Part shown: positions 9,801-19,457 of the stretch, one piece after another
Position numbering within the stretch: position 1 is the first letter of the stretch
Layout of the letters: each line of letters begins with the position of its first letter
DNA from: Pseudomonas sp. ANT_J12
GTDB lineage: Bacteria > Pseudomonadota > Gammaproteobacteria > Pseudomonadales > Pseudomonadaceae
NCBI RefSeq assembly: GCF_008370045.1
Contig: NZ_VOBN01000004.1
Span: forward strand, 372,001-436,000
Length of the DNA stretch: 64,000 bases
Reading direction: 5' to 3'
Program-made: the position numbers and the translations under genes
Notes under the pieces: model-generated
The model's input: the letters and a program-made list of their open reading frames with translations, nothing else
Told to the model about the DNA's origin: nothing
Database searches by the model: none

Positions 9801-10625
9801 TCAGCCGTCAAGTTCGGTGAAACCGGTGAGGAAGTGCGGCCCGATGTAACGCTCAGGCAACTGGAACTCGTCGTGGTACTCCACCTGCACCAGATACAGG
9901 CCGAAGGGGTGCGCCGTGACACCGCCGGAACGGCGAACGCGGCTCTCCAGCACTTCCTTCATCCACTCCACCGGACGCTCGCCCGTACCGATGGTCATCA
10001 GCACCCCGGCGATGTTGCGCACCATGTGATGCAGGAAGGAGCCGGCACGAATATCGATCACGATCATCTTGCCGTGACGGGTGACCCGCAGATGATGCAG
10101 TTTCTTGACCGGCGACTTGGCCTGGCATTGCCCGGCCCGAAACGCGCTGAAGTCATGGGTGCCGACCAGATACTGGGCAGCCTCGGCCATGCGCTCGACG
10201 TCCAGCGGGCGGTGGTTCCAGGTGATTTCTTCGTTCAGGTGCGCCGGGCGGATCTGATCGTTGTAGATCACATAGCGATAGCGCCGGGCGATGGCCTTGA
10301 ACCGCGCATGAAAATCCGGCGGCATGACCTGGGCCCAGCTGACGCTGACGTCGTGGGGCAAATTGATGTTGGCGCCCATGACCCAGGCCTTGAGCGAACG
10401 CTCAACCTGGGTATCGAAATGCACCACCTGGCCGCAGGCATGCACGCCCGCATCGGTACGCCCGGCGCAATGCAGCGACACCGGTGAATCGGCGACTTTG
10501 GACAAGGCGTTTTCCAGGGTTTCCTGCACGGTCAGCACGCCAGAGGCCTGGCGCTGCCAGCCGCGATAACGCGAGCCTTTGTATTCCACGCCCAGCGCGA
10601 TGCGGAAAAAGCCGTCGGCCGCCAT
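9801..10625 (-). CDS. truA: tRNA pseudouridine(38-40) synthase
   Basis: TruA converts U38-U40 of many tRNAs to pseudouridine. The core starts GFFRIALGVEYKGSRYRGWQRQ, and the catalytic Asp lies in CAGRTDAGVHACGQVVHFD. RRYRYVIYN and FLHHMVRNIAGVL are also conserved. The start is uncertain: an ATG gives 274 residues, near the usual size, while two upstream TTG codons (10655, 10682) would add 10 or 19 residues. A TATAAT box at 10691-10696 on the minus strand would place the transcript start near 10682 and argues against the longest form. Confidence 0.92.
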   Translation of the reverse strand: MAADGFFRIALGVEYKGSRYRGWQRQASGVLTVQETLENALSKVADSPVSLHCAGRTDAGVHACGQVVHFDTQVERSLKAWVMGANINLPHDVSVSWAQVMPPDFHARFKAIARRYRYVIYNDQIRPAHLNEEITWNHRPLDVERMAEAAQYLVGTHDFSAFRAGQCQAKSPVKKLHHLRVTRHGKMIVIDIRAGSFLHHMVRNIAGVLMTIGTGERPVEWMKEVLESRVRRSGGVTAHPFGLYLVQVEYHDEFQLPERYIGPHFLTGFTELDG

Positions 10626-10690
10626 TTCGGCGGCCGGATTATCTATATTTGCCAAGGGGTGACAGCCTGCTGATGTACGCAAAGGCGGGC

Positions 10691-10696
10691 ATTATA
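10691..10696 (-). promoter_or_regulatory. candidate -10 box for truA-trpF
   Basis: A perfect TATAAT is read on the minus strand about 65 bp before the truA ATG. No good -35 is visible 17 bp further upstream. A local promoter would make sense because a plus-strand gene separates truA from fimV here. Confidence 0.45.
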
Positions 10697-10798
10697 AGGC
10701 CGCAGGTCCGGGACGCCAGAGCTGTGTGCCATTGCATCACGCCCGCCGACTTCGCTATATAGATAACTACACAACGAAAACACAAAAACCGAGACCTG

Positions 10799-11464
10799 AT
10801 GATGACCGCCACATTGAACAAGGAAGCTGTCGGCCAGGCGTATAGCCTGGAAGGCATGCTGCACGCCAAACGCAAAACCTGGGAAGCCATCGACGCAATG
10901 GCCCGCCGCATCAAACCCGGCATGCTCGAGTCAGAAGCCCAGACAATGAGCCTCGAAGTGCTGAACGAACTGGGCATGGACCGCATCTGGCATCCGTCGA
11001 AAATTCGCTTCGGCGAAAACACCCTGAAAACCTTCAAGCAGCGTTCCGACGGCGATCCGGTGCTGGCTGAAAACGATATTTTCTTTATCGACCTCGGCGT
11101 GGTCTGGGATCGCCATGAAGGCGACTCGGGCGCGACGTTCACCGTCGGCAACGATCCCGAGATGCAGGCGTGCGCCGTGGCGGCGAAAACCCTGTTCGAT
11201 CTGGTCCACGATTACTGGCGCACCCAGCAGGTGGCCGGTCCGCAGCTGTATCGCTACGCCGACGAACAGGCGACAGCGATGGGCTGGAAGTTGAACCTGG
11301 AGATCAAGGGGCACCGGGTCAGTGATTTCCCGCATGCGATCTATCGCGCCGGAGACCTGGGCAATTTCGAGGACTGCCCGAATGTAGGGTTGTGGATTCT
11401 GGAAATCCAGATTGCCCACCCTACCCGGCCGTTCGGGGCGTTTTATGAGGATTTGTTGGGTTAA
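10799..11464 (+). CDS. M24 family metallopeptidase (aminopeptidase P/methionine aminopeptidase-like)
   Basis: The 221-residue protein is a bare pita-bread fold. The five metal-ligand positions appear intact: Asp98 (FFIDLGVV), Asp109 (EGDSGATF), His172 or His179 (KGHRVSDFPH), Glu202 (WILEIQI) and Glu217 (GAFYEDLL). It lacks the N-terminal creatinase domain of PepP/PepQ, so the substrate may be small or non-peptidic; this is inference. It is the only plus-strand gene between leuC and the window start, lying between fimV and truA, and is followed by a terminator. Two adjacent ATGs (10799, 10802) are possible starts and neither has a clear Shine-Dalgarno. Confidence 0.8.
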   Translation: MMTATLNKEAVGQAYSLEGMLHAKRKTWEAIDAMARRIKPGMLESEAQTMSLEVLNELGMDRIWHPSKIRFGENTLKTFKQRSDGDPVLAENDIFFIDLGVVWDRHEGDSGATFTVGNDPEMQACAVAAKTLFDLVHDYWRTQQVAGPQLYRYADEQATAMGWKLNLEIKGHRVSDFPHAIYRAGDLGNFEDCPNVGLWILEIQIAHPTRPFGAFYEDLLG

Positions 11465-11499
11465 GAGCAAAGACTGCGATCTTTTGCTTCACCAAACAA

Positions 11500-11526
11500 A
11501 AACGGCAGCCTCAATGGGCTGCCGCT
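11500..11526. terminator. bidirectional terminator between the M24 peptidase gene and fimV
   Basis: The hairpin CGGCAGCC-TCAAT-GGGCTGCCG is flanked by CTTTGTTT on the plus strand and TTTTTGTTT on the minus strand. It can end both convergent transcripts, and the minus-strand U-tract is the better. Confidence 0.85.
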
Positions 11527-11547
11527 TTGTTTACTACCGATTCCGGA

Positions 11548-14202
11548 TCAAGCCAGACGCGAAAGCATTTCCTTGGCTTCGCTCTTCTGCCCTGCATCAC
11601 CCTCGGTCACGACTTCATTGAGGATGTCCCGGGCGCCGTCGTTGTCGCCCATATCGATGTAGGCCTGGGCCAGGTCGAGTTTGGTGGCGACTTCGTCAGT
11701 GCCGGAGAGGAAGTCGAAATCCGGCTCGTCGGCCACGGAAGCGGCCGCGTCTTCGGCGGTGAAGGTTGGCTCACCCATGCTCTGGGACAAACGATCCAGC
11801 TCGGCGTTGACGTCATCCAGTTCAGCCGCAAATGCATCCTTCGGCTCAGGCACGTCCATTTCGTCCGCCAGGGACAGGTCGAAATCCGCCGGCAGTTCCA
11901 GGTCGTCCAGCGCCGCTTCGGTCACGGCCGGCGGTTCGACAGGCGGCAAGTCCTTGACGCCTTCGTCCAGGTCCAGCAGGAAATCGTCTTCGGCCAGGGT
12001 CGCAGGCGAAGCGTCGCCACCGAGGTCCAGGTCCAGATCGAAGTCCGACAGGTCGTCGAGGTTTTCCTTGATGTCGGTCTGCTGTTGCAGCACCGATTCA
12101 AAGCTCAGATCGTCGTCCAGCGGGAATTCGTCCAGTTCCGCCAAGGCTTCCGGCTCCGCTGCCGGAGCAACAACTGCCGGAGAAACGTTTTCCAGGTCAT
12201 CCAGGCTCAAGTCGAATGCGCTGTCGAGATCATCGGCGGCCGGATCCGCTGCCGGAACTTCAGGCTCATCCAGCAACAGGTCCTTGACGTATTGCGCGTC
12301 CAGCTCGGCGGCAATAGCCGCGGCAGCGATACCGCCGGCTGCGGCGAGCGCCATGGCCGGGAAACGGCTTTTCAGCTGTTCGACCTGGGCGAAGTTTTCG
12401 CCATTGGCCACCAACTGACGCTCCTGGGCCACGAACGCATCACGATCGCCTTGCTGACCGTAGACTTCCATCAGCTTCAGGCGCAGGTCGCTGCGTTGCG
12501 GCTCTTGCTTGATACCGTCTTCGAGCAAGGCTGCCGCCTGATTCAGGCGACCGGCAGTGATGTGCGACTGAGCGTGAGTCAGGACGTCGTCATTGCGTTC
12601 AGCGGCCGGGGAAACCAGCGGCGCGGCAATCACGGGAGCGACCACGACGGGCTCAATGGTCGGAGCCGGCGCGGGTGCAGGCGTCGGCGCAGGTGCAGGC
12701 GTCTTGGCCAGCTTCACGGCTGGCGGCGGCACTTCAAGGCCTTCGAAGCTGCTTTCCGGCAAGTCTTGCTCGGGGGAAAACTCCTGCTCTTCAGCCAGGG
12801 CACGCGCCATGCGCAGATGCTTTTCGGCTTCTTGCTGGGCTTTGCGGCGACGGGCCAGCAGCAACAGCAACAGCAGCAGGACGATGGCGCCGCCACCCAC
12901 CAGGCCCAAGAGGACTGGGTTGGTCAGCAGGTCGTTGAATTTCTGATCGTCGGAAGCCACAGGAGTCGGCTCGACGGGCGTTTCGGCCGGGGCCGGTGTG
13001 GCTTCAGGCGCGGTTACCACCGGTGCAGGGGTTGCCGGTGCCGCTTCCGTCGGGGTTGCCGCCGGTGCCGGCGTCAGCTCGGCCGATATTGCCGGAGCAG
13101 CCGCCACTGCTGGCGCGGCCGGAGCAGCCGGAGCAGCCGGAGCAGCGCCCTCAGCTTGCAGCTTGGCCAGTTGATTGTTTTTCAGCTCGATCAGGCGTTG
13201 CAGCTTGTCCAGCTGACTTTGCAGGTCGGTCATGCGGCTTTTCAGTTCCGCGTTGTCACGACGGGTCGTGTCGAGGCTTTCCTGGGTCACCGCCAGTTTG
13301 TTGCTCAGATTCTTCGCGTCGCCAGCGGCACCTTTACGACCCTTGCCAGATTCGGCTGACACCAGGCTCAACTTGTCTTTCGCCGCCTGGGCGGAACCGG
13401 CATCAGCACTGCCACGCTTGGTCGCATCGAGTTGCTGCTGGCCAGTGCCAGGCTTGGCCACATAACGGCGGCCCTGGCGCCACGCGGTGTTCTGCGCGGC
13501 GACTTCAGCGATGGCTTTAGGCTGCGGCAAGCTGGTGCTTTGCACCTGATCCGGCATGCGCAGGACCTGGCCGGTTTTCAGCAAGTTGATGTTGCCATTG
13601 ATGAAGGCATCCGGGTTCAACGCCTGGATGGCCAGCATGGTTTGTTGCACCGAACCGCCATTACGCGCCTTGGCCGCGATTTCCCACAGGGTATCGCGCG
13701 GCGTAGTGGTGTAGGTCGACGGCTTGGTGGCGCCGGTCGCGGGTGCGGAGACCGCTTGGGACGGCGCAGGTTGCGCGGCCGCATCGGCGGTTTGCGGCGA
13801 GAATTTGGACGGATCGAGCAGCACGCTGTAGTCGCGCAGCAAGCGACCGTTAGGCCACATCACCTGCACGAGGAATTTCACCATCGGCTCGGAGAGCGGT
13901 TTGCTGGACGTCACGCGCAGGATGCTTTTGCCGCTGGCGTTGAGCACCGGGGTAAAGGTCAGGTCATTGAGGAATGCCTGGCGATCAACCCCGGCCTTGG
14001 CGAAATCGTCCGGCGAGGCCAGGCTCGGCACCACTTCGGCAGCGGTGAGGTCCTTGACGTCGAGCAGCTCGATTTCGGCCACCAGTGGCTGGTTCAGCGT
14101 GGACTTCAGGGTCAGTTCCCCGAGCCCGAGGGCATGCGCCATACCGGAGGACAGCGCCGAGGCGGCCGCTATTGCTAACACCAGTTTGCGAACTTGAACC
14201 AT
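11548..14202 (-). CDS. fimV: FimV-type pilus assembly / polar hub protein
   Basis: FimV organises polar functions, including type IV pilus assembly and twitching, in Pseudomonas. The 884-residue protein has a signal peptide (cut after MAHA, about residue 24), the conserved LGLGELTLKSTLNQPL domain, and a LysM peptidoglycan-binding domain (about 163-217). A coiled coil (298-351) precedes an Ala/Pro/Thr-rich linker, one membrane helix (LLGLVGGGAIVLLLLLLLLA) and a long acidic cytoplasmic part. It ends in the FimV C-terminal TPR-like domain (TKLDLAQAYIDMGDNDGARD). The start is the ATG after AAGGATGAGG, just before the signal peptide. truA normally follows directly; here a peptidase gene intervenes. 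Confidence 0.94.
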   Translation of the reverse strand: MVQVRKLVLAIAAASALSSGMAHALGLGELTLKSTLNQPLVAEIELLDVKDLTAAEVVPSLASPDDFAKAGVDRQAFLNDLTFTPVLNASGKSILRVTSSKPLSEPMVKFLVQVMWPNGRLLRDYSVLLDPSKFSPQTADAAAQPAPSQAVSAPATGATKPSTYTTTPRDTLWEIAAKARNGGSVQQTMLAIQALNPDAFINGNINLLKTGQVLRMPDQVQSTSLPQPKAIAEVAAQNTAWRQGRRYVAKPGTGQQQLDATKRGSADAGSAQAAKDKLSLVSAESGKGRKGAAGDAKNLSNKLAVTQESLDTTRRDNAELKSRMTDLQSQLDKLQRLIELKNNQLAKLQAEGAAPAAPAAPAAPAVAAAPAISAELTPAPAATPTEAAPATPAPVVTAPEATPAPAETPVEPTPVASDDQKFNDLLTNPVLLGLVGGGAIVLLLLLLLLARRRKAQQEAEKHLRMARALAEEQEFSPEQDLPESSFEGLEVPPPAVKLAKTPAPAPTPAPAPAPTIEPVVVAPVIAAPLVSPAAERNDDVLTHAQSHITAGRLNQAAALLEDGIKQEPQRSDLRLKLMEVYGQQGDRDAFVAQERQLVANGENFAQVEQLKSRFPAMALAAAGGIAAAAIAAELDAQYVKDLLLDEPEVPAADPAADDLDSAFDLSLDDLENVSPAVVAPAAEPEALAELDEFPLDDDLSFESVLQQQTDIKENLDDLSDFDLDLDLGGDASPATLAEDDFLLDLDEGVKDLPPVEPPAVTEAALDDLELPADFDLSLADEMDVPEPKDAFAAELDDVNAELDRLSQSMGEPTFTAEDAAASVADEPDFDFLSGTDEVATKLDLAQAYIDMGDNDGARDILNEVVTEGDAGQKSEAKEMLSRLA

Positions 14203-14410
14203 AGCCTCATCCTTTGTTTGAACATTCCTCGGCCAGCGAGAAGGTGTTGAAAGTCGCTGCCGTAAGGCATTGCGCGCGGCGGCGAAGGGTCGTCGCGCGC
14301 GATCATTTCTTTGCTGCCCGGGAAGCCCCACAGGGTGACTCGCCGTCAAGCACTCCGGCCAAGCATAGCGCTCGGTTAGAATCATTCGACAAATTGTTGC
14401 CAAGTATCTT

Positions 14411-15421
14411 TTACAGCAGGTCTTTTATCAACAATTCAGCCACCTGCACAGCATTGAGCGCGGCGCCTTTGCGTACGTTATCTGACGTCAGCCACAGATT
14501 TAGTTCCGACAGGTCGTCGACACCGCTGCGAACCCGACCAACGTAGACCACATCCTGCCCTACCGCGTCACCTACTGCCGTCGGGTAATCGCCGGCTTCC
14601 ACCAGCTCGATGCCCGGCGCGTCTTCCAGGGCAGCGTTCACTTTGGCCAGGTCGACAGCGCTTGATGACTGCAAGGTCACGCTAAAGCTATCGCCAAAAA
14701 ACACCGGGGCTTGAATGCAAGTTGCGGAAATCTTTAATAAAGGCAGCGACATGACCTGGCGCAGCTCGCGCACCAGGCGTTTTTCCAGCAGCGTATGGCC
14801 TTGTTCATCCGGCTTGCCGACCTGGGCAAGCAGGTTAAAAGCCATCTGCCGATCAAAGAAAGTCGGTTCCAGCGGACGCACGTTGAGCAATTCGGCCGTC
14901 TGGCGCGCCAGCTCGGTGACGGCTTCGCGGCCCTGGGCAGACACGGCGAGGCTGGCGGTGACGTTGATACGCTGCAGGTCGATGACGTCGAGCAACGGCG
15001 CAAGGACCACGGCCAACGTGGTGGCCGACGGGCTCGGGCTGCTGACCTGGAACGGCTTTTTCAGACCGGCCAGCACCTGGGCGTTGGCTTCCGGCACCAC
15101 TTGCGGCGCTTCATCCGCTGGCAAGGCACCGGAAAGGTCGATCAGCGAGCAACCGGCGGCGCGGGCGCGGGATGCAAAACTCAGGGTCACGGCCGGGCCG
15201 GCGGCGAAGAACACCAGTTGCACCTTGCTGAAATCAAACTCATCGACTTCCCGCACCCGCACGTTCTTGCCGCGGAACGGCACCGAATGCCCGGCGGACT
15301 CGCTGCTGGCCAGCAGGTGCAGGTTGCCGACCGGAAAGTCGCGCTCTTCGAGAATCTGCACCAGCGTTTCGCCGACAGTTCCGGTGGCGCCGATCACGGC
15401 AATATCAAAGGACTGACTCAT
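14411..15421 (-). CDS. aspartate-semialdehyde dehydrogenase paralogue (Usg type), catalytic Cys missing
   Basis: The 336-residue protein shares the Asd fold, with IGATGTVGETLVQIL at the N-terminus. Where Asd enzymes have the nucleophile in a GNC or PNC motif, this one reads SSPSPSATTL (about 127-136) with no cysteine. That is the hallmark of Usg-like paralogues, so it is unlikely to be an active dehydrogenase. It lies between true asd and fimV, the usual Pseudomonas position. A structural or regulatory role is inference. Confidence 0.85.
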   Translation of the reverse strand: MSQSFDIAVIGATGTVGETLVQILEERDFPVGNLHLLASSESAGHSVPFRGKNVRVREVDEFDFSKVQLVFFAAGPAVTLSFASRARAAGCSLIDLSGALPADEAPQVVPEANAQVLAGLKKPFQVSSPSPSATTLAVVLAPLLDVIDLQRINVTASLAVSAQGREAVTELARQTAELLNVRPLEPTFFDRQMAFNLLAQVGKPDEQGHTLLEKRLVRELRQVMSLPLLKISATCIQAPVFFGDSFSVTLQSSSAVDLAKVNAALEDAPGIELVEAGDYPTAVGDAVGQDVVYVGRVRSGVDDLSELNLWLTSDNVRKGAALNAVQVAELLIKDLL

Positions 15422-15487
15422 GGTTCTACCTCTGGCGAAACGGGGGGAGCGGCACTTTACCGGGTGGGTGGCTCACAGGCAATTCGG

Positions 15488-15532
15488 CCCACCCCGATCA
15501 TTCCCACGCGGAGCGTGGGAATGATCGGTGGG
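15488..15532. repeat. long palindromic intergenic repeat (ATTCCCACGC type)
   Basis: Two 15-base arms, CGATCATTCCCACGC and its exact complement, surround a three-base loop (GGA). The stem continues less perfectly to give about 45 bp. CATTCCCACGC/GCGTGGGAATG palindromes recur in Pseudomonas genomes. It lies between asd and the usg-like gene. Confidence 0.85.
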
Positions 15533-15534
15533 CA

Positions 15535-15567
15535 TAAAAAACCCGCACCTCTTTCAAGGCGCGGGTG
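15535..15567 (-). terminator. rho-independent terminator after asd
   Basis: On the minus strand ACCCGC, a loop, GCGGGT and then TTTTTT follow the asd stop by about 20 bp. The stem is short but well placed. It separates asd from the usg-like gene. Confidence 0.75.
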
Positions 15568-15586
15568 CTTTCACAACTTCAAGCGA

Positions 15587-16699
15587 TCAACGCTCAAGCA
15601 GGATCCGCAGCATGCGACGCAGCGGTTCAGCCGCGCCCCACAGCAGTTGGTCGCCAACGGTGAACGCGCCCAGATACTGCGTGCCCATGTTCAGCTTGCG
15701 CAGACGGCCCACCGGTACGTTCAGGGTGCCGGTGACTTTCGTCGGGCTCAGTTCCTGAATGCTGGCTTCGCGGCTGTTCGGCACCAGTTTGACCCAAGGG
15801 TTGTGCTGGCTGATCAGCCCTTCGATGTCGGCGATCGGCACGTCTTTGTTCAGCTTGATGGTCAGCGCCTGGCTGTGGCAGCGCATGGCGCCGATGCGCA
15901 CGCAGATGCCGTCGACTGGAATCGGGCTCTTGAAGCGACCGAGGATCTTGTTGGTCTCGGCCTGGGCCTTCCACTCTTCGCGGCTCTGACCGTTCGGCAG
16001 CTCCTTGTCGATCCACGGGATCAGGCTGCCGGCCAGCGGTACGCCGAAGTTTTCGGTCGGGTACGCGTCGCTGCGCATGGCTTCGGCGACACGGCGGTCG
16101 ATGTCGAGGATCGCGCTGGCCGGGTCGGCCAGTTGATCGGCGACAGCGGCGTGGGTCGCGCCCATTTGCTTGATCAGTTCACGCATGTTCTGCGCGCCGG
16201 CACCGGAGGCCGCCTGATAGGTCATGGCGCTCATCCACTCCACCAGACCGGCTTCGAACAAGCCGCCCAGGCCCATCAGCATCAGGCTGACGGTGCAGTT
16301 GCCGCCGATGTAGTTCTTGGTGCCCGCGTCGAGCTGCTGGTCGATGACCTTGCGGTTCACCGGGTCCAGCACGATCACCGCGTCGTCCTGCATGCGCAGG
16401 CTCGAAGCGGCGTCGATCCAGTAACCCTGCCAGCCGGCTTCGCGCAGTTTCGGGAAGACTTCGCTGGTGTAGTCGCCACCCTGGCAGGTCAGAATCACGT
16501 CGAGGGTTTTCAGCTCTTCAATGCTGTAAGCGTCCTTGAGCGGAGCAATGTCCTTGCCCACGGACGGGCCTTGGCCACCGACATTGGAAGTGGTGAAAAA
16601 CACCGGCTCGATAAGATCGAAATCCTGCTCTTCCAGCATCCGCTGCATGAGCACGGAACCGACCATACCGCGCCAACCGATCAGACCTACACGTTTCAT
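15587..16699 (-). CDS. asd: aspartate-semialdehyde dehydrogenase
   Basis: Asd reduces aspartyl phosphate to the semialdehyde, feeding lysine/diaminopimelate, methionine and threonine synthesis. The 370-residue protein starts with the NADP-binding [18 protein letters not shown] and has the nucleophile Cys135 in [12 protein letters not shown]. The substrate-binding [14 protein letters not shown] follows. This is the gamma-proteobacterial Asd form. It is the next gene after leuB, 70 bp away. Confidence 0.97.
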   Translation of the reverse strand: MKRVGLIGWRGMVGSVLMQRMLEEQDFDLIEPVFFTTSNVGGQGPSVGKDIAPLKDAYSIEELKTLDVILTCQGGDYTSEVFPKLREAGWQGYWIDAASSLRMQDDAVIVLDPVNRKVIDQQLDAGTKNYIGGNCTVSLMLMGLGGLFEAGLVEWMSAMTYQAASGAGAQNMRELIKQMGATHAAVADQLADPASAILDIDRRVAEAMRSDAYPTENFGVPLAGSLIPWIDKELPNGQSREEWKAQAETNKILGRFKSPIPVDGICVRIGAMRCHSQALTIKLNKDVPIADIEGLISQHNPWVKLVPNSREASIQELSPTKVTGTLNVPVGRLRKLNMGTQYLGAFTVGDQLLWGAAEPLRRMLRILLER

Positions 16700-16768
16700 C
16701 GCAACTACACCTTCTTTAAAAAGTGGGCCGCTGCTTTCGAAGTTGAAAGTGGCAGCGGGCCCGAGAGA

Positions 16769-17851
<1,083 letters not shown>

Positions 17852-17901
17852 GCTTTCCTCATGTCATCAGTCGGTGCGCCTTGGGCGCGCCCGGAAAAAT
17901 T

Positions 17902-18660
17902 CTATCGTTCTGCCATCAGCACCAGTACATCGGTACTAAACGAACCATCGGCTTCAATCTCAAAATATTCGCGCACTTCATTGCCCATCGACTGCTGCAA
18001 CGCGCGGATCGCCCCGCGCATCACGTCGGGCGTGCGCATGCGTTCCACCCACGAGGTGTACTCCAGACGCAGTCGCTGACGGGTGGTGCTGCGGGTATGC
18101 AACCCCGCTTCGCTGACCTGACGCAACCACTCGCCGGCGGAATAATCACGCACATGGCTGGTGTCGCGCAGCACTTCGACGCTTTGCAGGTAGGTGTCGA
18201 ACAACGGACTGCCCGGCGACAACACATCGACAAACGCCGCTACCCCGCCCGGCTTCAGCACCCGGCGCACTTCCCGTAGGGCCAAACCAAGATCGCTCCA
18301 ATGGTGCGCCGAATAACGGCTGAACACGAAGTCGAACTCGCCATCGGCGAACGGCAGGCGCTCGGCGGCACCGTTGACCGTGGCGATATTACTGAAACCA
18401 CGATCAGTCGCCGCTGCGGCCACCACGTCGAGCATCTGCTGGGACAGGTCGTAGGCCACCACTTCCTTGACCAGCGAAGCCACGTGAAAACTCACGTGAC
18501 CGGCGCCGCAACCCAGGTCCAGCACGCGGGCGTCGCCCTGCCCGGCCAGTTCAGCCTGTAGCAGTGCGAATTCGGCGCCTTGAGCGTGAACGGCGCTGCT
18601 CAAGTAGGCCGAGGCCTGTTCACCGAATTGCTTTTGTACGACTTGGCTGTGCTGGGTCAT
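17902..18660 (-). CDS. class I SAM-dependent methyltransferase (UbiE/BioC-like)
   Basis: The 252-residue protein has the SAM-binding motif I VLDLGCGAGHVSFHVA near residue 47, motif II DLSQQMLDVV, and FDFVFSRYSAHHWSDLGLAL, followed by the VLKPGG turn. The best start has AAGGAAG seven bases upstream and gives MTQHSQVVQ. It is inserted between leuD and leuB with a 50-bp gap to leuB, an arrangement seen in fluorescent pseudomonads. The substrate is unknown. Confidence 0.88.
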   Translation of the reverse strand: MTQHSQVVQKQFGEQASAYLSSAVHAQGAEFALLQAELAGQGDARVLDLGCGAGHVSFHVASLVKEVVAYDLSQQMLDVVAAAATDRGFSNIATVNGAAERLPFADGEFDFVFSRYSAHHWSDLGLALREVRRVLKPGGVAAFVDVLSPGSPLFDTYLQSVEVLRDTSHVRDYSAGEWLRQVSEAGLHTRSTTRQRLRLEYTSWVERMRTPDVMRGAIRALQQSMGNEVREYFEIEADGSFSTDVLVLMAER

Positions 18661-18710
18661 GGGAAACTTCCTTTTTTTGGGGTGAAGTCTTGTGGCGTCT
18701 GGGCGGGCCT

Positions 18711-18780
18711 CTTCGCGGGCAAGCCTCGCTCCTACAGTTGAAATGCGATCCCTTGTAGGAGCGAGGCTTGCCCGCGAAGG
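18711..18780. repeat. paired REP element (REPIN), family A
   Basis: Inverted REP cores face each other with only about 18 bp between the arms, the tightest pair in the window. They lie between leuD and the methyltransferase gene. Confidence 0.95.
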
Positions 18781-18802
18781 CGTCATCCGGCCTTACACAA
18801 AA

Positions 18803-19447
18803 TCAAACATCGCGAAACAACCAAGGCTGACTCGCCCGGTGCTTGCTTTCAAACGACGCAATCGCCTCGTGATCCATCAAGGTCAGGCCGATATCGTCCA
18901 GACCATTCACCAGGCAATGCTTGCGGAATTCATCCAGCTCAAAGTGATAGACCTTGCCATCCGGCCGGGTCACGGTCTGGGCTTGCAGGTCGACCGTCAA
19001 CTGGTAGCCAGGATTCGCTTCAACCTGCTGGAACAACTCATCCACTTCAGCGTCGCTCAAGATGATCGGCAGCAAGCCGTTCTTGAAGCTGTTGTTGTAG
19101 AAAATGTCGGCGTAGCTCGGCGCGATGATGCTGCGGAAACCGTACTCTTCCAGGGCCCACGGCGCGTGCTCACGGCTGGAACCGCAACCGAAGTTCTCCC
19201 GGGCCAGCAACACGCTGGCGCCTTGGTAACGTTCGGCGTTGAGCACGAAATCCTTGTTCAGCGGCCGCTTGGAGTTGTCCTGGTAGGCATAGCCCACGTC
19301 CAGGTAACGCCACTCGTCAAACAGGTTCGGACCAAAACCGGTGCGCTTGATCGACTTCAAGAACTGCTTCGGAATGATCTGGTCGGTGTCGACGTTGGCC
19401 CGGTCCAATGGCGCGACCAAACCGGTGTGTTGGGTAAAAGCTCTCAT
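18803..19447 (-). CDS. leuD: 3-isopropylmalate dehydratase small subunit
   Basis: LeuD is the small (swivel) subunit that joins LeuC to isomerise 2- to 3-isopropylmalate. The 214-residue protein has [24 protein letters not shown] at the N-terminus and the substrate-binding [16 protein letters not shown] loop near 83-98. The stop of leuC lies 10 bp upstream, so the pair is co-translated. Confidence 0.97.
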   Translation of the reverse strand: MRAFTQHTGLVAPLDRANVDTDQIIPKQFLKSIKRTGFGPNLFDEWRYLDVGYAYQDNSKRPLNKDFVLNAERYQGASVLLARENFGCGSSREHAPWALEEYGFRSIIAPSYADIFYNNSFKNGLLPIILSDAEVDELFQQVEANPGYQLTVDLQAQTVTRPDGKVYHFELDEFRKHCLVNGLDDIGLTLMDHEAIASFESKHRASQPWLFRDV

Positions 19448-19457
19448 GTGCGGTTCC

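Noticed and set aside
11527..13359. A 610-codon plus-strand open frame opposite fimV
   Set aside because: Its Gln/Arg-rich product mirrors the acidic repeats of FimV on the other strand, with no family of its own.
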